This document shows positions 34,978 to 44,825 of a DNA stretch of 64,000 nucleotides, in pieces (the stretch's first letter is position 1; the number at the start of each line of letters is the position of its first letter). The notes below the pieces were generated by a model that was not told where the DNA came from, did no database searches, and saw only the letters and a list, made by a program, of their open reading frames with translations. This DNA is from Leptospira ognonensis (GTDB lineage Bacteria > Spirochaetota > Leptospiria > Leptospirales > Leptospiraceae), in NCBI RefSeq assembly GCF_004770745.1, contig NZ_RQGD01000009.1, forward strand, positions 1 to 64,000. Reading direction: 5' to 3'. A program made the position numbers and the translations under genes.

Positions 34978-35006
34978 AAAAGTCAAGTTCATTAAACTTG
35001 ACTTTT
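34978..35006. promoter_or_regulatory. 12-bp perfect inverted repeat in a divergent promoter region
   Basis: AAAAGTCAAGTT (34978-34989) - catta - AACTTGACTTTT (34995-35006). It lies 27 bases before the DUF1232 start and 61 before the start of the gene at 35067. Its placement between divergent starts favours an operator over a terminator, although the A and T flanks would also fit a weak bidirectional terminator. Confidence 0.5.
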
Positions 35007-35066
35007 CAATTGTAGGGAATCTTAGTTGTTTATCAAATCTTCTCGCTATGGCAAAAGTATTTCAAA

Positions 35067-35966
35067 ATGACAAATCGTTCCGAAATTGAATCCCAAGTAA
35101 AAAAGTATCTTCAAAATCCAGCTTTAATTCAGAAATCACACGAAAGCCTGATCTTTTATTTGTTTCATACTCCTATGGGTTCACTTATCCCCAAATTCAC
35201 GGAGCTACCTCCTTCCACGGTGTATCAAATCCTTAGTAAAAAGAATGATCGAGTAAAGACAGCCATGGAATTCGATTTGGGATCCGCGTTTCCTTATGCG
35301 ACACTGGCGGAGGGAATGGAAAAGGAGACTGGTGAGGCCATTGCAAATTTTGTTTCCTCAATTGAAGTCTATCCGTCCAAAAAATTGTTAGTTGATCTTT
35401 TGGGTCAAAAAGCCATCCAAGATATCATCGCAAACATTATAGAAAGCGGAATCATCGAGTTCAATAAAAAGACAAATCCTCTTTTTGGAATGATACAGGC
35501 AACAGGCCTCGACAAACAAATCAAATCTTTTATCAATCTCTTCTTGCCAAATTTTTTGCCAAAGATTGCTGATTTTCTCCATACAACAAGTTTTGGTCCG
35601 AGTAGTACGCTTTCAAAAGATATTGCATACATCATCTTAAACGCCCCCTTTTCGGAATTGTGTCTTCCCGATGAAGTTCAATTGCAAATAGCGGAAGATA
35701 AGTTAGGTGAGCTCTTAGATCAGGCTAATCAAGATAAAAAATTGGACGAGACAATTAAGAATTTTTCCAATCAATTGCATTCAAAATTCATTGAAAAATA
35801 TGGAAGTATCACATTGATAGATTTTTTGAATGCAACCGAATCCGATTTTTCGCAGTTTAATTCGACCCTTTCTCAATATTTAACAACTGAGTTTATGAAT
35901 TATAACAAAAACAATGCGATTGATGGCATCTTGACTGAAATCGTTTCGGATATCATGAATGCCTGA
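35067..35966 (+). CDS. hypothetical protein
   Basis: A 299-residue, mostly helical, probably cytoplasmic protein without signal peptide; a mildly hydrophobic stretch (QIKSFINLFLPNFLPKIADFL, ~residues 150-170) could be an amphipathic membrane-association helix. No family is recognised. It overlaps the following hydrolase gene by eight bases, so the two are translated together. Confidence 0.75.
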   Translation: MTNRSEIESQVKKYLQNPALIQKSHESLIFYLFHTPMGSLIPKFTELPPSTVYQILSKKNDRVKTAMEFDLGSAFPYATLAEGMEKETGEAIANFVSSIEVYPSKKLLVDLLGQKAIQDIIANIIESGIIEFNKKTNPLFGMIQATGLDKQIKSFINLFLPNFLPKIADFLHTTSFGPSSTLSKDIAYIILNAPFSELCLPDEVQLQIAEDKLGELLDQANQDKKLDETIKNFSNQLHSKFIEKYGSITLIDFLNATESDFSQFNSTLSQYLTTEFMNYNKNNAIDGILTEIVSDIMNA

Positions 35967-37080
35967 GCTAAATGATTCGACTCTCGCCGTTGTATCTTTG
36001 CTTTACTTTACGATTCTATTTGTAGTCTACTACTTTCATAAGGTAGTAAGCAAACCTGCGGTTCATTTTCAACGTAATGAAATAAATTGTTCTCTGTTAT
36101 CGAATTTTTCTATATTAAAGGAAAACTATTTTCCGACTCTTTGGTGCTTCAATCGGCATCTGATGTTGATCCTACTTCTTTATCGTGATTACCGATCGAA
36201 ACCATATATCTACGACAAAATCGAAGAGTTGCGGATGAAAGATGGAGGAATAACGGGGCTTGTTTGGACAGGGCTAGCTCCCGAGGATTCAAAACTTGCG
36301 AAACCGATTGTTGTCATATTTCATACAATCAGCGGAGATGAGCAAGATGTGAAAAATACCTTACATCATATTAAAACAACTCTCGATTGCATCGTAGTTG
36401 TTTGTATTAGAAGGGGACATGGTCATCTTCCGTTATCCACACCCGTGATCAATACAATGGGTTCTACCTCCGATTTGAAAGAACAACTTGCACATATCCG
36501 AAAGAGATTTCCAAATTCGATTCTTTTTGGCGTCGGGATTTCGGCGGGATCTGGACTCCTTGCCCGTTACTTAGGAGAGTCCGGAAGCAGTAGCGTTTTT
36601 CGTGCAGCGGTGGCCATTTCTCCAGCCTACGATATAGAAAAGGCATTTCATCGAATCCATCCTATGTACAGCAAGCTCATGGGACAAAGGTTGATTGATT
36701 ATTTTCTGGAAAGACATTATGAAAGTCTCTCTCAGCTTCCAGGTTACTTACATGTTTCCGAATCAAAATCGATAGGCGAATTTCAGGACCGACTGCACTT
36801 ATTAGCTGGGTTTGAATCTCGAAAAGAATATTATGCGGAGAGTAACCCTATCAATGTGGTTAAAAATATCGAAACATCTCTTTTGATATTAAATTCTAAA
36901 GATGATCCCATATGTGTGGATTTGAATGTCATTGAAAACTTACATTGGTTGGAAAGTTTGCCAAACACAATTTTAGTAAGAACGAAAAGGGGCAGCCACA
37001 TTGCCTTTTATGAAGGAATCAAAGCAAGATCCTGGTCAGACCGCCTAATCTGTGAATACTTCTCACTCTTTCTTGCTTAA
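35959..37080 (+). CDS. alpha/beta hydrolase, YheT/ABHD1-3 type
   Basis: A 373-residue hydrolase anchored by one N-terminal helix (AVVSLLYFTILFVVYYF). The fold is seen from IVVIFHTISGDEQD onward. The nucleophile Ser is in FGVGISAGSGLLARYLGE, the acid in LNSKDDPICV and the His in KRGSHIAFYEG. The order and spacing match the YheT/ABHD1-3 branch, whose members act on lipid or ester substrates. The start overlaps the preceding gene. Confidence 0.88.
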   Translation: MPELNDSTLAVVSLLYFTILFVVYYFHKVVSKPAVHFQRNEINCSLLSNFSILKENYFPTLWCFNRHLMLILLLYRDYRSKPYIYDKIEELRMKDGGITGLVWTGLAPEDSKLAKPIVVIFHTISGDEQDVKNTLHHIKTTLDCIVVVCIRRGHGHLPLSTPVINTMGSTSDLKEQLAHIRKRFPNSILFGVGISAGSGLLARYLGESGSSSVFRAAVAISPAYDIEKAFHRIHPMYSKLMGQRLIDYFLERHYESLSQLPGYLHVSESKSIGEFQDRLHLLAGFESRKEYYAESNPINVVKNIETSLLILNSKDDPICVDLNVIENLHWLESLPNTILVRTKRGSHIAFYEGIKARSWSDRLICEYFSLFLA

Positions 37081-37099
37081 ATCAATTTTCCAAATTCTG

Positions 37100-37321
37100 T
37101 TATAATTGTTTGATCAAAGCCTTTAGGTCACTGATGAGTGAAAAGGGAACGGGTTTGATGTCTTCGGCGAGTTTTATCGCGTCCTCAATGGTTCTTGTTA
37201 AAACTTGCTTTTCTGCAGTGTAATTGGTCGTATGCATGCGACTTTTGTTCTGTTTAAAGGTAGTTACTTTGGTATCAATGATTTCAATGATTTGATTTAA
37301 ATACTGAACTTTATTATCCAT
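37100..37321 (-). CDS. small hypothetical protein
   Basis: A 73-residue, charged, probably helical protein. There is no known motif. The ATG at 37321 is the only sensible start; upstream sequence AAAATTTTAGCAA gives no clear ribosome site. It sits alone between a convergent hydrolase gene and a divergent HAD gene. Amino-acid content looks natural, but evidence is limited to the open frame. Confidence 0.45.
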   Translation of the reverse strand: MDNKVQYLNQIIEIIDTKVTTFKQNKSRMHTTNYTAEKQVLTRTIEDAIKLAEDIKPVPFSLISDLKALIKQL

Positions 37322-37415
37322 TTGCTAAAATTTTTTCATAGTTTTAATATGCATCAACCAATTTTCTGTATTCCAAAAATCAAATCAGAAAGAATTTAGA
37401 AATTAAAGGAAACGA

Positions 37416-38015
37416 GTGAAAAAGAGAAATCACAAAAAATTCTGGATTTTTGATATGGATGGAACGCTTACCAATGCCTTGCATGATTTTCCTGCGATCA
37501 AACGTGAGTTAGGACTTCCATTAGATTTAGATATACTTTCAGGCATAGACCTGTTAGAAGATGGAGCGCGCAGGGATAAGCATAAAAAGCTGAATGAGAT
37601 CGAAATGGAGATCGCAAGGAAGGCAACTCCGGCACCAGGCGTGACTAAACTGCTCCACATCTTGACAGAAAACCAAATTCGAATGGGAATTCTCACCCGA
37701 AACAATCTTCAAAATACGCTCGCAACGCTAGAAGCGTCAGGGCTATTGCATTTTTTTAATCGTGATCATATCATAACACGTGATAGTGCGGCACCTAAAC
37801 CTGATCCCGAAGGCCTATTCATTTTACAGTCGACTTGGCGTTGTCCCTCAGAAGAAATGATTATGATAGGCGATTATATTTACGATCTCCAAGTAGGAAA
37901 AGCAGCCAATACGGAAACAATCTATATCGATCCATCAGGCGAGTTTATTTATAGGGAACAGGCTACCTACTGTGTACAGCAAATGGATCACATCCTTGCA
38001 CTTGATCTCCATTGA
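37416..38015 (+). CDS. HAD-family phosphatase
   Basis: A 199-residue haloacid-dehalogenase-like hydrolase of the phosphoglycolate-phosphatase subgroup. Motif I is FDMDGTL, motif II is GILTRNN, the Lys of motif III is in APKPDPEGL, and motif IV is IMIGDYIYDLQVG. The cap is small and helical. The start is GTG at 37416 with AAAGGAAA upstream. Substrate unknown. The next gene begins 15 bases on. Confidence 0.9.
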   Translation: MKKRNHKKFWIFDMDGTLTNALHDFPAIKRELGLPLDLDILSGIDLLEDGARRDKHKKLNEIEMEIARKATPAPGVTKLLHILTENQIRMGILTRNNLQNTLATLEASGLLHFFNRDHIITRDSAAPKPDPEGLFILQSTWRCPSEEMIMIGDYIYDLQVGKAANTETIYIDPSGEFIYREQATYCVQQMDHILALDLH

Positions 38016-38030
38016 TCTAAGAATCAAACT

Positions 38031-38687
38031 ATGAGTTTATTCTCAAAGAAGAAGGAAGAATCTTTTAACTCCCTTAGTATTGATACTCTAACCTATAAAA
38101 TTCAAAAAAAAATACAGATTACTGATGCTGACTTCGATTCTTTGTATCCAGAAAAGATCCAACAGTTATCGGCCGTTCAATGGACTCCTGTGGATGTAAT
38201 TCTACAGATCCATAGGCATATGAAGTTTACAAAGCAGGATCGCATACTAGATATCGGTTCTGGAGTTGGCAAATTTTGTCTTGTCTCTAGTTTGCTATCT
38301 GATGCTCTTTTTTTCGGTATTGAAAGAAGGAAACATTTATTCGAAATTGCGGAATCGGTTCAGAAGGATTTGAAGACGAAAAATGTAAAATTCAAATTAG
38401 GAGAGATGATTTCTTTAGATTGGTCAAATTACAATGTTTTATATTTTTATAATCCATTCTACGAGAGCCTCACGGCAAAAAACGAAATCGATGACCAAAT
38501 GGAAAAAGGACTCCAGAAATTCACTCTGGATTTGATTCGCGTTAAGAACCGACTGTCCTTGCTTCCAAGGGGGACAAAAGTAATCACCTACCATTCCTTT
38601 GGTGGAAAAATGCCAAACAGTTTCCAGCAAACAAAAAAGATTTCCCTGGTGACGGGAGATATTGAGTTCTATGAAAAAATAGAATAA
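38031..38687 (+). CDS. class I SAM-dependent methyltransferase
   Basis: A 218-residue methyltransferase with motif I RILDIGSGVGKFCLVSSLL near residue 73 and acidic post-I segment FFGIERRKHLFEIA. VLYFYNPFYESL takes the motif IV place. The overall layout resembles DOT1-like or small-molecule methyltransferases. It follows the HAD gene closely and probably shares its transcript. Substrate unknown. Confidence 0.85.
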   Translation: MSLFSKKKEESFNSLSIDTLTYKIQKKIQITDADFDSLYPEKIQQLSAVQWTPVDVILQIHRHMKFTKQDRILDIGSGVGKFCLVSSLLSDALFFGIERRKHLFEIAESVQKDLKTKNVKFKLGEMISLDWSNYNVLYFYNPFYESLTAKNEIDDQMEKGLQKFTLDLIRVKNRLSLLPRGTKVITYHSFGGKMPNSFQQTKKISLVTGDIEFYEKIE

Positions 38688-38711
38688 ATCCCCTCGATTT
38701 GAAGCTGGTTT

Positions 38712-39830
38712 TTAAAACTCCGTAGTAAATTTAGCAAATGAGCTATTGGCTCCTCCGTTCGTTTTCGCAAGTACACCATAGATAACTGCTTGTTTTACGG
38801 CATGGAAATCCTCGTTTTTACAAAATAGATAAAGGGAAATTTTAAGTTGTTTTTTATCTCCGATCAGCAACAATTCATGATCGTTCAAAATGATTTCTTC
38901 TAGGTCACTATAGGAAATAAATTCCTTTCTCTCAAAAATACCCTCATTTGTCATTAGGATGCTTTTGTGACGGTGTCCATGATAGTAGACAAATCCAAAA
39001 GGAATCAAGGATAGGATTGTGACGACACCAAAGAAAATGATCTCTGCGATTGTTGGCGGAAAGGTTTCCCAACAAAAGATACCTAAATTTGTGGCCTCAC
39101 CGAGCGCCAGATGGAGGAATAAGAAAAGTGCCACTGAGAGACAGATGCCCACAATTCTAAAAAGCAAGGGATTATAACTTGAGATGATTTCGTAGGCAGT
39201 CCCACTGTCCTTCCAAACTAGATCACTTTCGGATGTAAAGTTAGGTTGGGTAAATTGATCATATTCTGGATGAGACCGCTTATGGAAAGGTAAGTCTAAT
39301 TCATGAAATTCCCGTTTTTCCCCTTGCTCACTAAGGATTGGAATTTCAAGTAATTTGGCAATGGATTCTCCCTGTATACGAGCAAGATAAAAATCAGTCG
39401 ATTCGGCTATTATATGTTCAGGTAGCTGTGGTGAGATGATTGTAAAGACGACAACGGTTCTTGATCCATTTTTAGTTTTTACCGTGTAGGAATAGCGAGA
39501 TTGGTTGAGTGAGGCAATGCCTCCAAAGTCATATTCTGTGATTAGTTTTTTCCCTTCAAAAAATTGAACTTTATTTTCTTTAGGAAGGAATATAGTTTGT
39601 TTTGATTTACCAAGTGTTAGCTTAACGAGGAGAAGCGGAAGTAGTGCAAACGCAAGAAATACAGGTATCAGAATGAAAGTTACAATTGGTTCCCCGTTTT
39701 CTTCGGTGTACAAGGAATACACGAAAGGAATAAAAATCGCAATCGAAACAAGTGAGAAGAATACCAGTATGAATCTTGCGACCTGGCTACTTTTTTGTTT
39801 ATGGTCCTGAAACTCTAATTTTTCGTTCAT
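38712..39830 (-). CDS. hypothetical integral membrane protein
   Basis: A 372-residue protein with two helix pairs: residues ~20-45 and ~50-70, then ~228-250 and ~262-285. Between them is a ~150-residue beta-rich soluble domain, and a further ~85 residues follow the last helix (LEEIILNDHELLLIGDKKQLKISL). The layout resembles bacterial PH-domain-like membrane proteins, but no family can be claimed. Convergent with the methyltransferase gene. Confidence 0.75.
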   Translation of the reverse strand: MNEKLEFQDHKQKSSQVARFILVFFSLVSIAIFIPFVYSLYTEENGEPIVTFILIPVFLAFALLPLLLVKLTLGKSKQTIFLPKENKVQFFEGKKLITEYDFGGIASLNQSRYSYTVKTKNGSRTVVVFTIISPQLPEHIIAESTDFYLARIQGESIAKLLEIPILSEQGEKREFHELDLPFHKRSHPEYDQFTQPNFTSESDLVWKDSGTAYEIISSYNPLLFRIVGICLSVALFLFLHLALGEATNLGIFCWETFPPTIAEIIFFGVVTILSLIPFGFVYYHGHRHKSILMTNEGIFERKEFISYSDLEEIILNDHELLLIGDKKQLKISLYLFCKNEDFHAVKQAVIYGVLAKTNGGANSSFAKFTTEF

Positions 39831-39924
39831 TTGGCCTTTCTTTTGTTACGTTGACGATTGCACTTCGCTGTTTGCCGAATCGAATGTTTTTGTCGTTTTG
39901 GCTTTTTGCAAGAAATATTTGCAG

Positions 39925-39952
39925 TTGACATATTTTCAAAATCGGTTTTACT
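39925..39952 (+). promoter_or_regulatory. promoter of the second RRM gene
   Basis: TTGACA (39925-39930), a 16-base spacer and TTTACT (39947-39952). Transcription near 39959 would give a ~45-base leader before the ATG at 40003. The perfect -35 and the lack of any other gene on this strand nearby support it. Confidence 0.55.
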
Positions 39953-40002
39953 CTAGCCGTTCCATTCTGAAAGGGAAGTGGAATTTTATTTACGAGGCTC
40001 GG

Positions 40003-40272
40003 ATGATTTCTAAAAAAATTTATGTAGGTAATCTTAAATTTACCCTAAAAGAAGAAAATATACGACAGATATTCTCTGTTTATGGCGCGATACAAGATCT
40101 AAAAATGATCCATGACCGTGAAACGGGTAATTTCCGAGGATTTGCCTTCATAACCTATGCGACAGACGAGGCTGCCTCGGACGCCGTAACCCAAATGAAT
40201 GGCCAAGAAGTGGATGGTCGCAGCCTTAAAGTAACCTTTGCCGAGGACAAAAGAAAAGAAAGGCAACAGTAA
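40003..40272 (+). CDS. RRM-domain RNA-binding protein
   Basis: An 89-residue single RNA-recognition-motif protein with RNP2 IYVGNL (residues 6-11) and RNP1 RGFAFITY (~45-52), both with the aromatic residues that stack on RNA. A short basic tail (EDKRKERQQ) follows. The ATG at 40003 has GAGG upstream; the longer frame to 39898 would cross the promoter. Unlike the RRM protein at 30695, it lacks a Gly-rich tail. Similar bacterial proteins are often cold-responsive. Confidence 0.92.
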   Translation: MISKKIYVGNLKFTLKEENIRQIFSVYGAIQDLKMIHDRETGNFRGFAFITYATDEAASDAVTQMNGQEVDGRSLKVTFAEDKRKERQQ

Positions 40273-40313
40273 AATTCTCTTTTCTGATTTCACTCCTATG
40301 AGATAGAGGGAGG

Positions 40314-42911
40314 ATGAATTCTTCCGATATCTCTTCCAAGGTCCATCGCCTAGAGGATTATGCTCCCCCTGTTTGGACCACTCCTGAAATAGCCCTTCGG
40401 TTTGACCTGGATATAGAGAGAACACTTGTTAGAGCAGAATACAAGGTGCATTTCAATGAGATTGGTTTTGTTCCAGAACTCCCGTCTCTTTTTTTAAATG
40501 GCGTATCCCTTCATCTCATTTCTGTTCGCGTGAATGGTCTACTTTGTGAGCCAAATCAATACCGAATTACCAGTCTGGGTTTGGAACTTTTTAAACCTCC
40601 CGCTAAGGATTTTACTCTTCTCATCGAAAATTCCATATCCCCAAAATCGAATACAGCCTTGGAAGGATTGTATCATTCAGGTAAAATGTTATGTACGCAG
40701 AATGAGCCCGAGGGATTTCGTAAGATCATCTATTGCATCGACCGACCAGACAATCTTTCGATCTTTACTGTGACGTTATGTGGTGATCAGTCAAGCTATC
40801 CAATCCTGTTGTCCAATGGAAATTTGATCTCAACAAGGGTATTAGAAAATGGAAAACATGAGGCGGTTTGGTTTGATCCATTCCCTAAACCAAGTTATCT
40901 ATTTGCCTTGGTCGCTGGAAATTTAGCGCATGTCAGTGATAGGTTTGTAACATCATCAGGAAGAGCAATTGAGCTACGTATCTTTGTAGATGAAAAGAAT
41001 ATTGAAAAGACCGAATTTGCGATGACTTCCTTGAAAGAAGCCATGCGTTGGGATGAAGAAACCTTTGGACTTGAGTATGATCTCGATCTTTTTATGATCG
41101 TCGCCGTTGATGATTTTAATATGGGGGCCATGGAAAATAAAGGCTTAAACTTATTTAATTCAAAACTCGTCTTGGCGGATAAAAAATCCGCAACCGATGA
41201 GACATTTGAATCCATTCTCGGTGTTGTTGCGCATGAATATTTTCATAATTGGACAGGCAATCGTGTAACACTTAGAAACTGGTTCAATCTAACGCTTAAA
41301 GAAGGACTCACAGTTTTTCGGGATCAGTGGTTTACAGAGGATAAAACAGATGCCAGTGTAAAGAGAATTGCAGACGTTTTGTTTTTAAAAGAGCATCAAT
41401 TTGCTGAAGATGCGGGGCCGATTTCTCATCCAATCCTTCCAAAATTTTATGTAGAAATGAATAATTTTTATACGGTCACTGTATACGAAAAAGGGGCTGA
41501 GGTGATTCGGATGCTTAGCCTTCTCATCGGAAGAGAAACTTTTAAAAAAGGGCTAAGCCATTATTTAAAAGAATACGATGGCCAGGGTGTTACTTATGAA
41601 GAGTTCATCTCTGCAATGGAATTCGTGAGCAAAAAAAATCTAGATTTGTTTCGAAACTGGTACCATCGCAAAGGTACTCCAAATTTTAAAATCAATGAAA
41701 TCTGGAATGATACGACAGGTGATTATTCTCTAGAATTTATTGATATGGATGCTGAGGCATTGAGTCTCAGCTTTCCGATGTCCGTGGCACTTTTCACGGA
41801 AGAAGGGAAAATAAAACACGAAGAAATACTTGAAGTAAAAGGAAAATCATTCCAAAGGAATTGGAAAAATTTTAGTTCAAAACCAATCATTTCTTTGCAA
41901 AGAAGTTTTTCTGCACCCATTAAGATCCACATTGATCGCAACATTCGTGAATATAGTTTTTTAGCCAAGTATGAATCAGAGGGTGTTTCCCGTTTTTTCG
42001 CCTTACAAGAAGTTATATTTGAAACCCTCAGGAAACAATTTCAAAATGACTCTCCTGGTGCTACCCTGGATCTTTTTTCAATTTTGGACGAGATTTTCCG
42101 CGAGAAAGAAAAAATCGCAAAAGACTTCTTAAGCTATCTGCTCAATGTCCCAAGTTTGACGCAGATAGCGGATGTACTGAAATGTTATGATTATGAGATC
42201 ATTTTTTCGTTGAGAGAAAAATTAATAAGTCTGATTGCTATGCGTTATCAAGACCAATTCCAAGCACTCTATGATGAAAATTCTGAGACAATTCCCATCC
42301 AGTCCAGACTCGAAATCGGTAAACGAAGACTAAAAAATCTCTCTCTATCCTATTTATTGCACATTGGAAATATCAGAGATGAGATGTCTGAGAAGGCTCT
42401 GATCCAACAAAGGAATGCTAAACATATGAGTGAAGAGTTGTCCTCACTTCGATTTTTATGCGAAGGCGAAGGCTCAAATCGGGAAAGGAGTGTTGCAGAT
42501 TTTTATGAAAAATGGAAAGCTGATCCCTTGGTCTTGGATTATTGGTTTTCAGCTCAAGTATCTTACGGCAAAAATGCGCGTGAACGGGCAGAATCGCTGT
42601 CAAAGCTACCAGAGTTTCGCTTCGAGAATCCGAATCGGGTCCGTGCTTTGCTGGGTGCATTTGCTAGAAATCCGAGATCCTTTCATCATTTGGATGGAAG
42701 CGGGTATTTATTTATGGGAGCGGCCCTTGAGAAATTAAATTATATCAATCCACAAATCGCTGCGAATCTAGGAAAATTATTCCAATCCATCAGGCTACAA
42801 CCTGAAAAACCGAAAGAAATCGCAAAATTAGAAATCGAACGACTTCTAAAAATAAAAGACCTTTCAAATGATCTTGAAGAAGTACTCTCTAAGATATTGA
42901 AAGGCCTTTGA
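40314..42911 (+). CDS. pepN: aminopeptidase N (M1 family)
   Basis: An 865-residue zinc aminopeptidase, cytoplasmic, of the E. coli PepN type. It has the exopeptidase motif MGAMENKGLN near residue 265 and the zinc site VAHEYFHNWTGNRV with the third ligand Glu in LTLKEGLT, near residue 305. A beta-sandwich N-domain and a long helical C-domain complete the usual four-domain layout. The ribosome site GAGGGAGG lies close to the ATG. Confidence 0.95.
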   Translation: MNSSDISSKVHRLEDYAPPVWTTPEIALRFDLDIERTLVRAEYKVHFNEIGFVPELPSLFLNGVSLHLISVRVNGLLCEPNQYRITSLGLELFKPPAKDFTLLIENSISPKSNTALEGLYHSGKMLCTQNEPEGFRKIIYCIDRPDNLSIFTVTLCGDQSSYPILLSNGNLISTRVLENGKHEAVWFDPFPKPSYLFALVAGNLAHVSDRFVTSSGRAIELRIFVDEKNIEKTEFAMTSLKEAMRWDEETFGLEYDLDLFMIVAVDDFNMGAMENKGLNLFNSKLVLADKKSATDETFESILGVVAHEYFHNWTGNRVTLRNWFNLTLKEGLTVFRDQWFTEDKTDASVKRIADVLFLKEHQFAEDAGPISHPILPKFYVEMNNFYTVTVYEKGAEVIRMLSLLIGRETFKKGLSHYLKEYDGQGVTYEEFISAMEFVSKKNLDLFRNWYHRKGTPNFKINEIWNDTTGDYSLEFIDMDAEALSLSFPMSVALFTEEGKIKHEEILEVKGKSFQRNWKNFSSKPIISLQRSFSAPIKIHIDRNIREYSFLAKYESEGVSRFFALQEVIFETLRKQFQNDSPGATLDLFSILDEIFREKEKIAKDFLSYLLNVPSLTQIADVLKCYDYEIIFSLREKLISLIAMRYQDQFQALYDENSETIPIQSRLEIGKRRLKNLSLSYLLHIGNIRDEMSEKALIQQRNAKHMSEELSSLRFLCEGEGSNRERSVADFYEKWKADPLVLDYWFSAQVSYGKNARERAESLSKLPEFRFENPNRVRALLGAFARNPRSFHHLDGSGYLFMGAALEKLNYINPQIAANLGKLFQSIRLQPEKPKEIAKLEIERLLKIKDLSNDLEEVLSKILKGL

Positions 42912-42915
42912 GCTT

Positions 42916-44790
42916 TTATTTATACATGGAAGCAATTAAGTCTTTGTATTTATCATGGATGACATTTCGTTTCATTTTGAAAAGGTTAGTGATCTCATCT
43001 CCAACTTCCATAGCTTTCGGTAAAAATCTAAAATCAGTCAATCTTTCAAAAGATTTGAAACCATTCTCAGATGATACTTGCTGTTTGATGATGTTTTGAA
43101 AGTAAGTTTTGACTTCTTTATTTTGGTTTAGATCTTCTCCTTCTTTGAAGATTAATCCAGCTTCTTTCATACGTTCCATGTCTGGCCATATAAGAGATGT
43201 TAAAGATTTTTGATCCTGACCAACAACGATTACCTGATTGATCATGGCATTCTCAAGTAATAGATTTTCGATGGGAACTGGTTCGACGTTTTCTCCGCCA
43301 AGTAGCACGATGGTATCTTTGACTCGACCACGTACAGAAAGAGTGTCGTTAAACGAAATGAAACCCAAATCGCCTGTATTCATCCAGCCATCTTTTAATG
43401 TTTTGGCCGTGGCCTCTTCGTTTTTATAATAGCCTTTCATCACCTGTGGTCCCTTGATATGAATCACGCCCATCTTTCCTTTTGGTACTGGTTCTCCCTG
43501 TTCATTTAAAACTTTAACAGAGGTTCCATCTGGCCAGAAGCCTACACTTCCTTGGATGACCTTGCCGACAGAACGAACCGAGATGATCGGGGAGCATTCT
43601 GTCATGCCATATCCCTCATAAACAGGAATGCCTATGACATTAAAGAATTCATCCACATGAGAAGGGAGCGCACCACCCCCAGAGATTGTACCGTGCAGGG
43701 CACCACCGAGAACATCGCGGATCTTGGAGAATACGAGACCGTCTAAGATCTTGGCCGGCAGAAACAAATTGATAGAATTAGCAAGGGCGATGGCAGTGTT
43801 GCGGGCTCTTTCAAAAGGGTTTTCTTCTACTGTCATTAGTTTATTGCCCGAAAGATAATCTGTACCATCTTTCCATCGTTTGCAAACGTCATAGGCAAAT
43901 TCAAAAAGTTTTCTACGCGTCTCAGGCGCCTTTTCTAACTTCTGTTTGATTCCAAGATATAAATTTTCCCAAAGTCTCGGAGCGGAAGCCATAAACGTAG
44001 GTTTGATTTTTCCAAAATCGTCCCTTAGATCACGAATGTTCGTATAAGCAATGCTGGCACCTTCAGATAACAAAGAATAATCGATGGCTCGTTCAAATAT
44101 ATGCCAAACAGGTAGGATGGAGAGAGCTCTGTCGCCTGGCATCAGACCCACTTTCGGTGGAACTTTGAGGATATTGTATACCATATTTTGGTGTGTTAGC
44201 ATCACTCCTTTTGGCATTCCTGTTGTGCCTGAAGTATAAATGATGGTAAATAGATCATCTGGTTTCACTTGTTTTGCTCTAAGTTCGAGAGACGGTAGAT
44301 TTTTTCTGTATTCCTCTCCCATTTTGATCAAATCTAGAAGAGGGTAGACATTGTCTTTAGCGGTTTTGAAATTAGGATCGAGTATAAATACTTTTTCTAC
44401 TTTCGTTTGGGGCAGAATCGGTTTGAGAGCATCGTATAGTTTTTCATGCTCCACAAAACAATATTTACTCTCAGAATGTTCAAGTATGTATTGAATCTCT
44501 TGCGGAGTGGAGTCTGATCCTCTCGGAACGTCAACGGCACCGTTCAAAAGAACGGCCATATCAGCTATCGCCCATTCGGTGCGGTTGTCTGCCATAAGAC
44601 CGACTTTGTCACCAGGCTTAAGTCCAAACTGCAATAAGGCGAGTCCTACGTTTTCTGCACTGCGGAAGGCATTTCCAAACGAAGTACCAACAAATTGTTT
44701 ATTATTATCTTTTGCTAAGAATAGATCCTTTGATGCATAATGGTTTTTCGCATAATAAAATACATCGTTCAGTGTCGTAAAATTTTTCAT
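42916..44790 (-). CDS. long-chain acyl-CoA synthetase (AMP-binding)
   Basis: A 624-residue adenylate-forming enzyme that activates fatty acids to acyl-CoA. The P-loop signature IIYTSGTTGMPKGVML is near residue 190. GYGMTECSPIISV supplies the adenine-binding motif, and MNTGDLGFISFNDTLSVRGRVKDTI the ATP/hinge region. The bacterial FadD15-like subfamily is suggested by the early QFVGTSF and NRTEWAIADMA blocks. Tail to tail with pepN after four bases. Confidence 0.93.
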   Translation of the reverse strand: MKNFTTLNDVFYYAKNHYASKDLFLAKDNNKQFVGTSFGNAFRSAENVGLALLQFGLKPGDKVGLMADNRTEWAIADMAVLLNGAVDVPRGSDSTPQEIQYILEHSESKYCFVEHEKLYDALKPILPQTKVEKVFILDPNFKTAKDNVYPLLDLIKMGEEYRKNLPSLELRAKQVKPDDLFTIIYTSGTTGMPKGVMLTHQNMVYNILKVPPKVGLMPGDRALSILPVWHIFERAIDYSLLSEGASIAYTNIRDLRDDFGKIKPTFMASAPRLWENLYLGIKQKLEKAPETRRKLFEFAYDVCKRWKDGTDYLSGNKLMTVEENPFERARNTAIALANSINLFLPAKILDGLVFSKIRDVLGGALHGTISGGGALPSHVDEFFNVIGIPVYEGYGMTECSPIISVRSVGKVIQGSVGFWPDGTSVKVLNEQGEPVPKGKMGVIHIKGPQVMKGYYKNEEATAKTLKDGWMNTGDLGFISFNDTLSVRGRVKDTIVLLGGENVEPVPIENLLLENAMINQVIVVGQDQKSLTSLIWPDMERMKEAGLIFKEGEDLNQNKEVKTYFQNIIKQQVSSENGFKSFERLTDFRFLPKAMEVGDEITNLFKMKRNVIHDKYKDLIASMYK

Positions 44791-44825
44791 TCCGGGCTTT
44801 GCTCCATACCAATTTTTAGCGTTTC

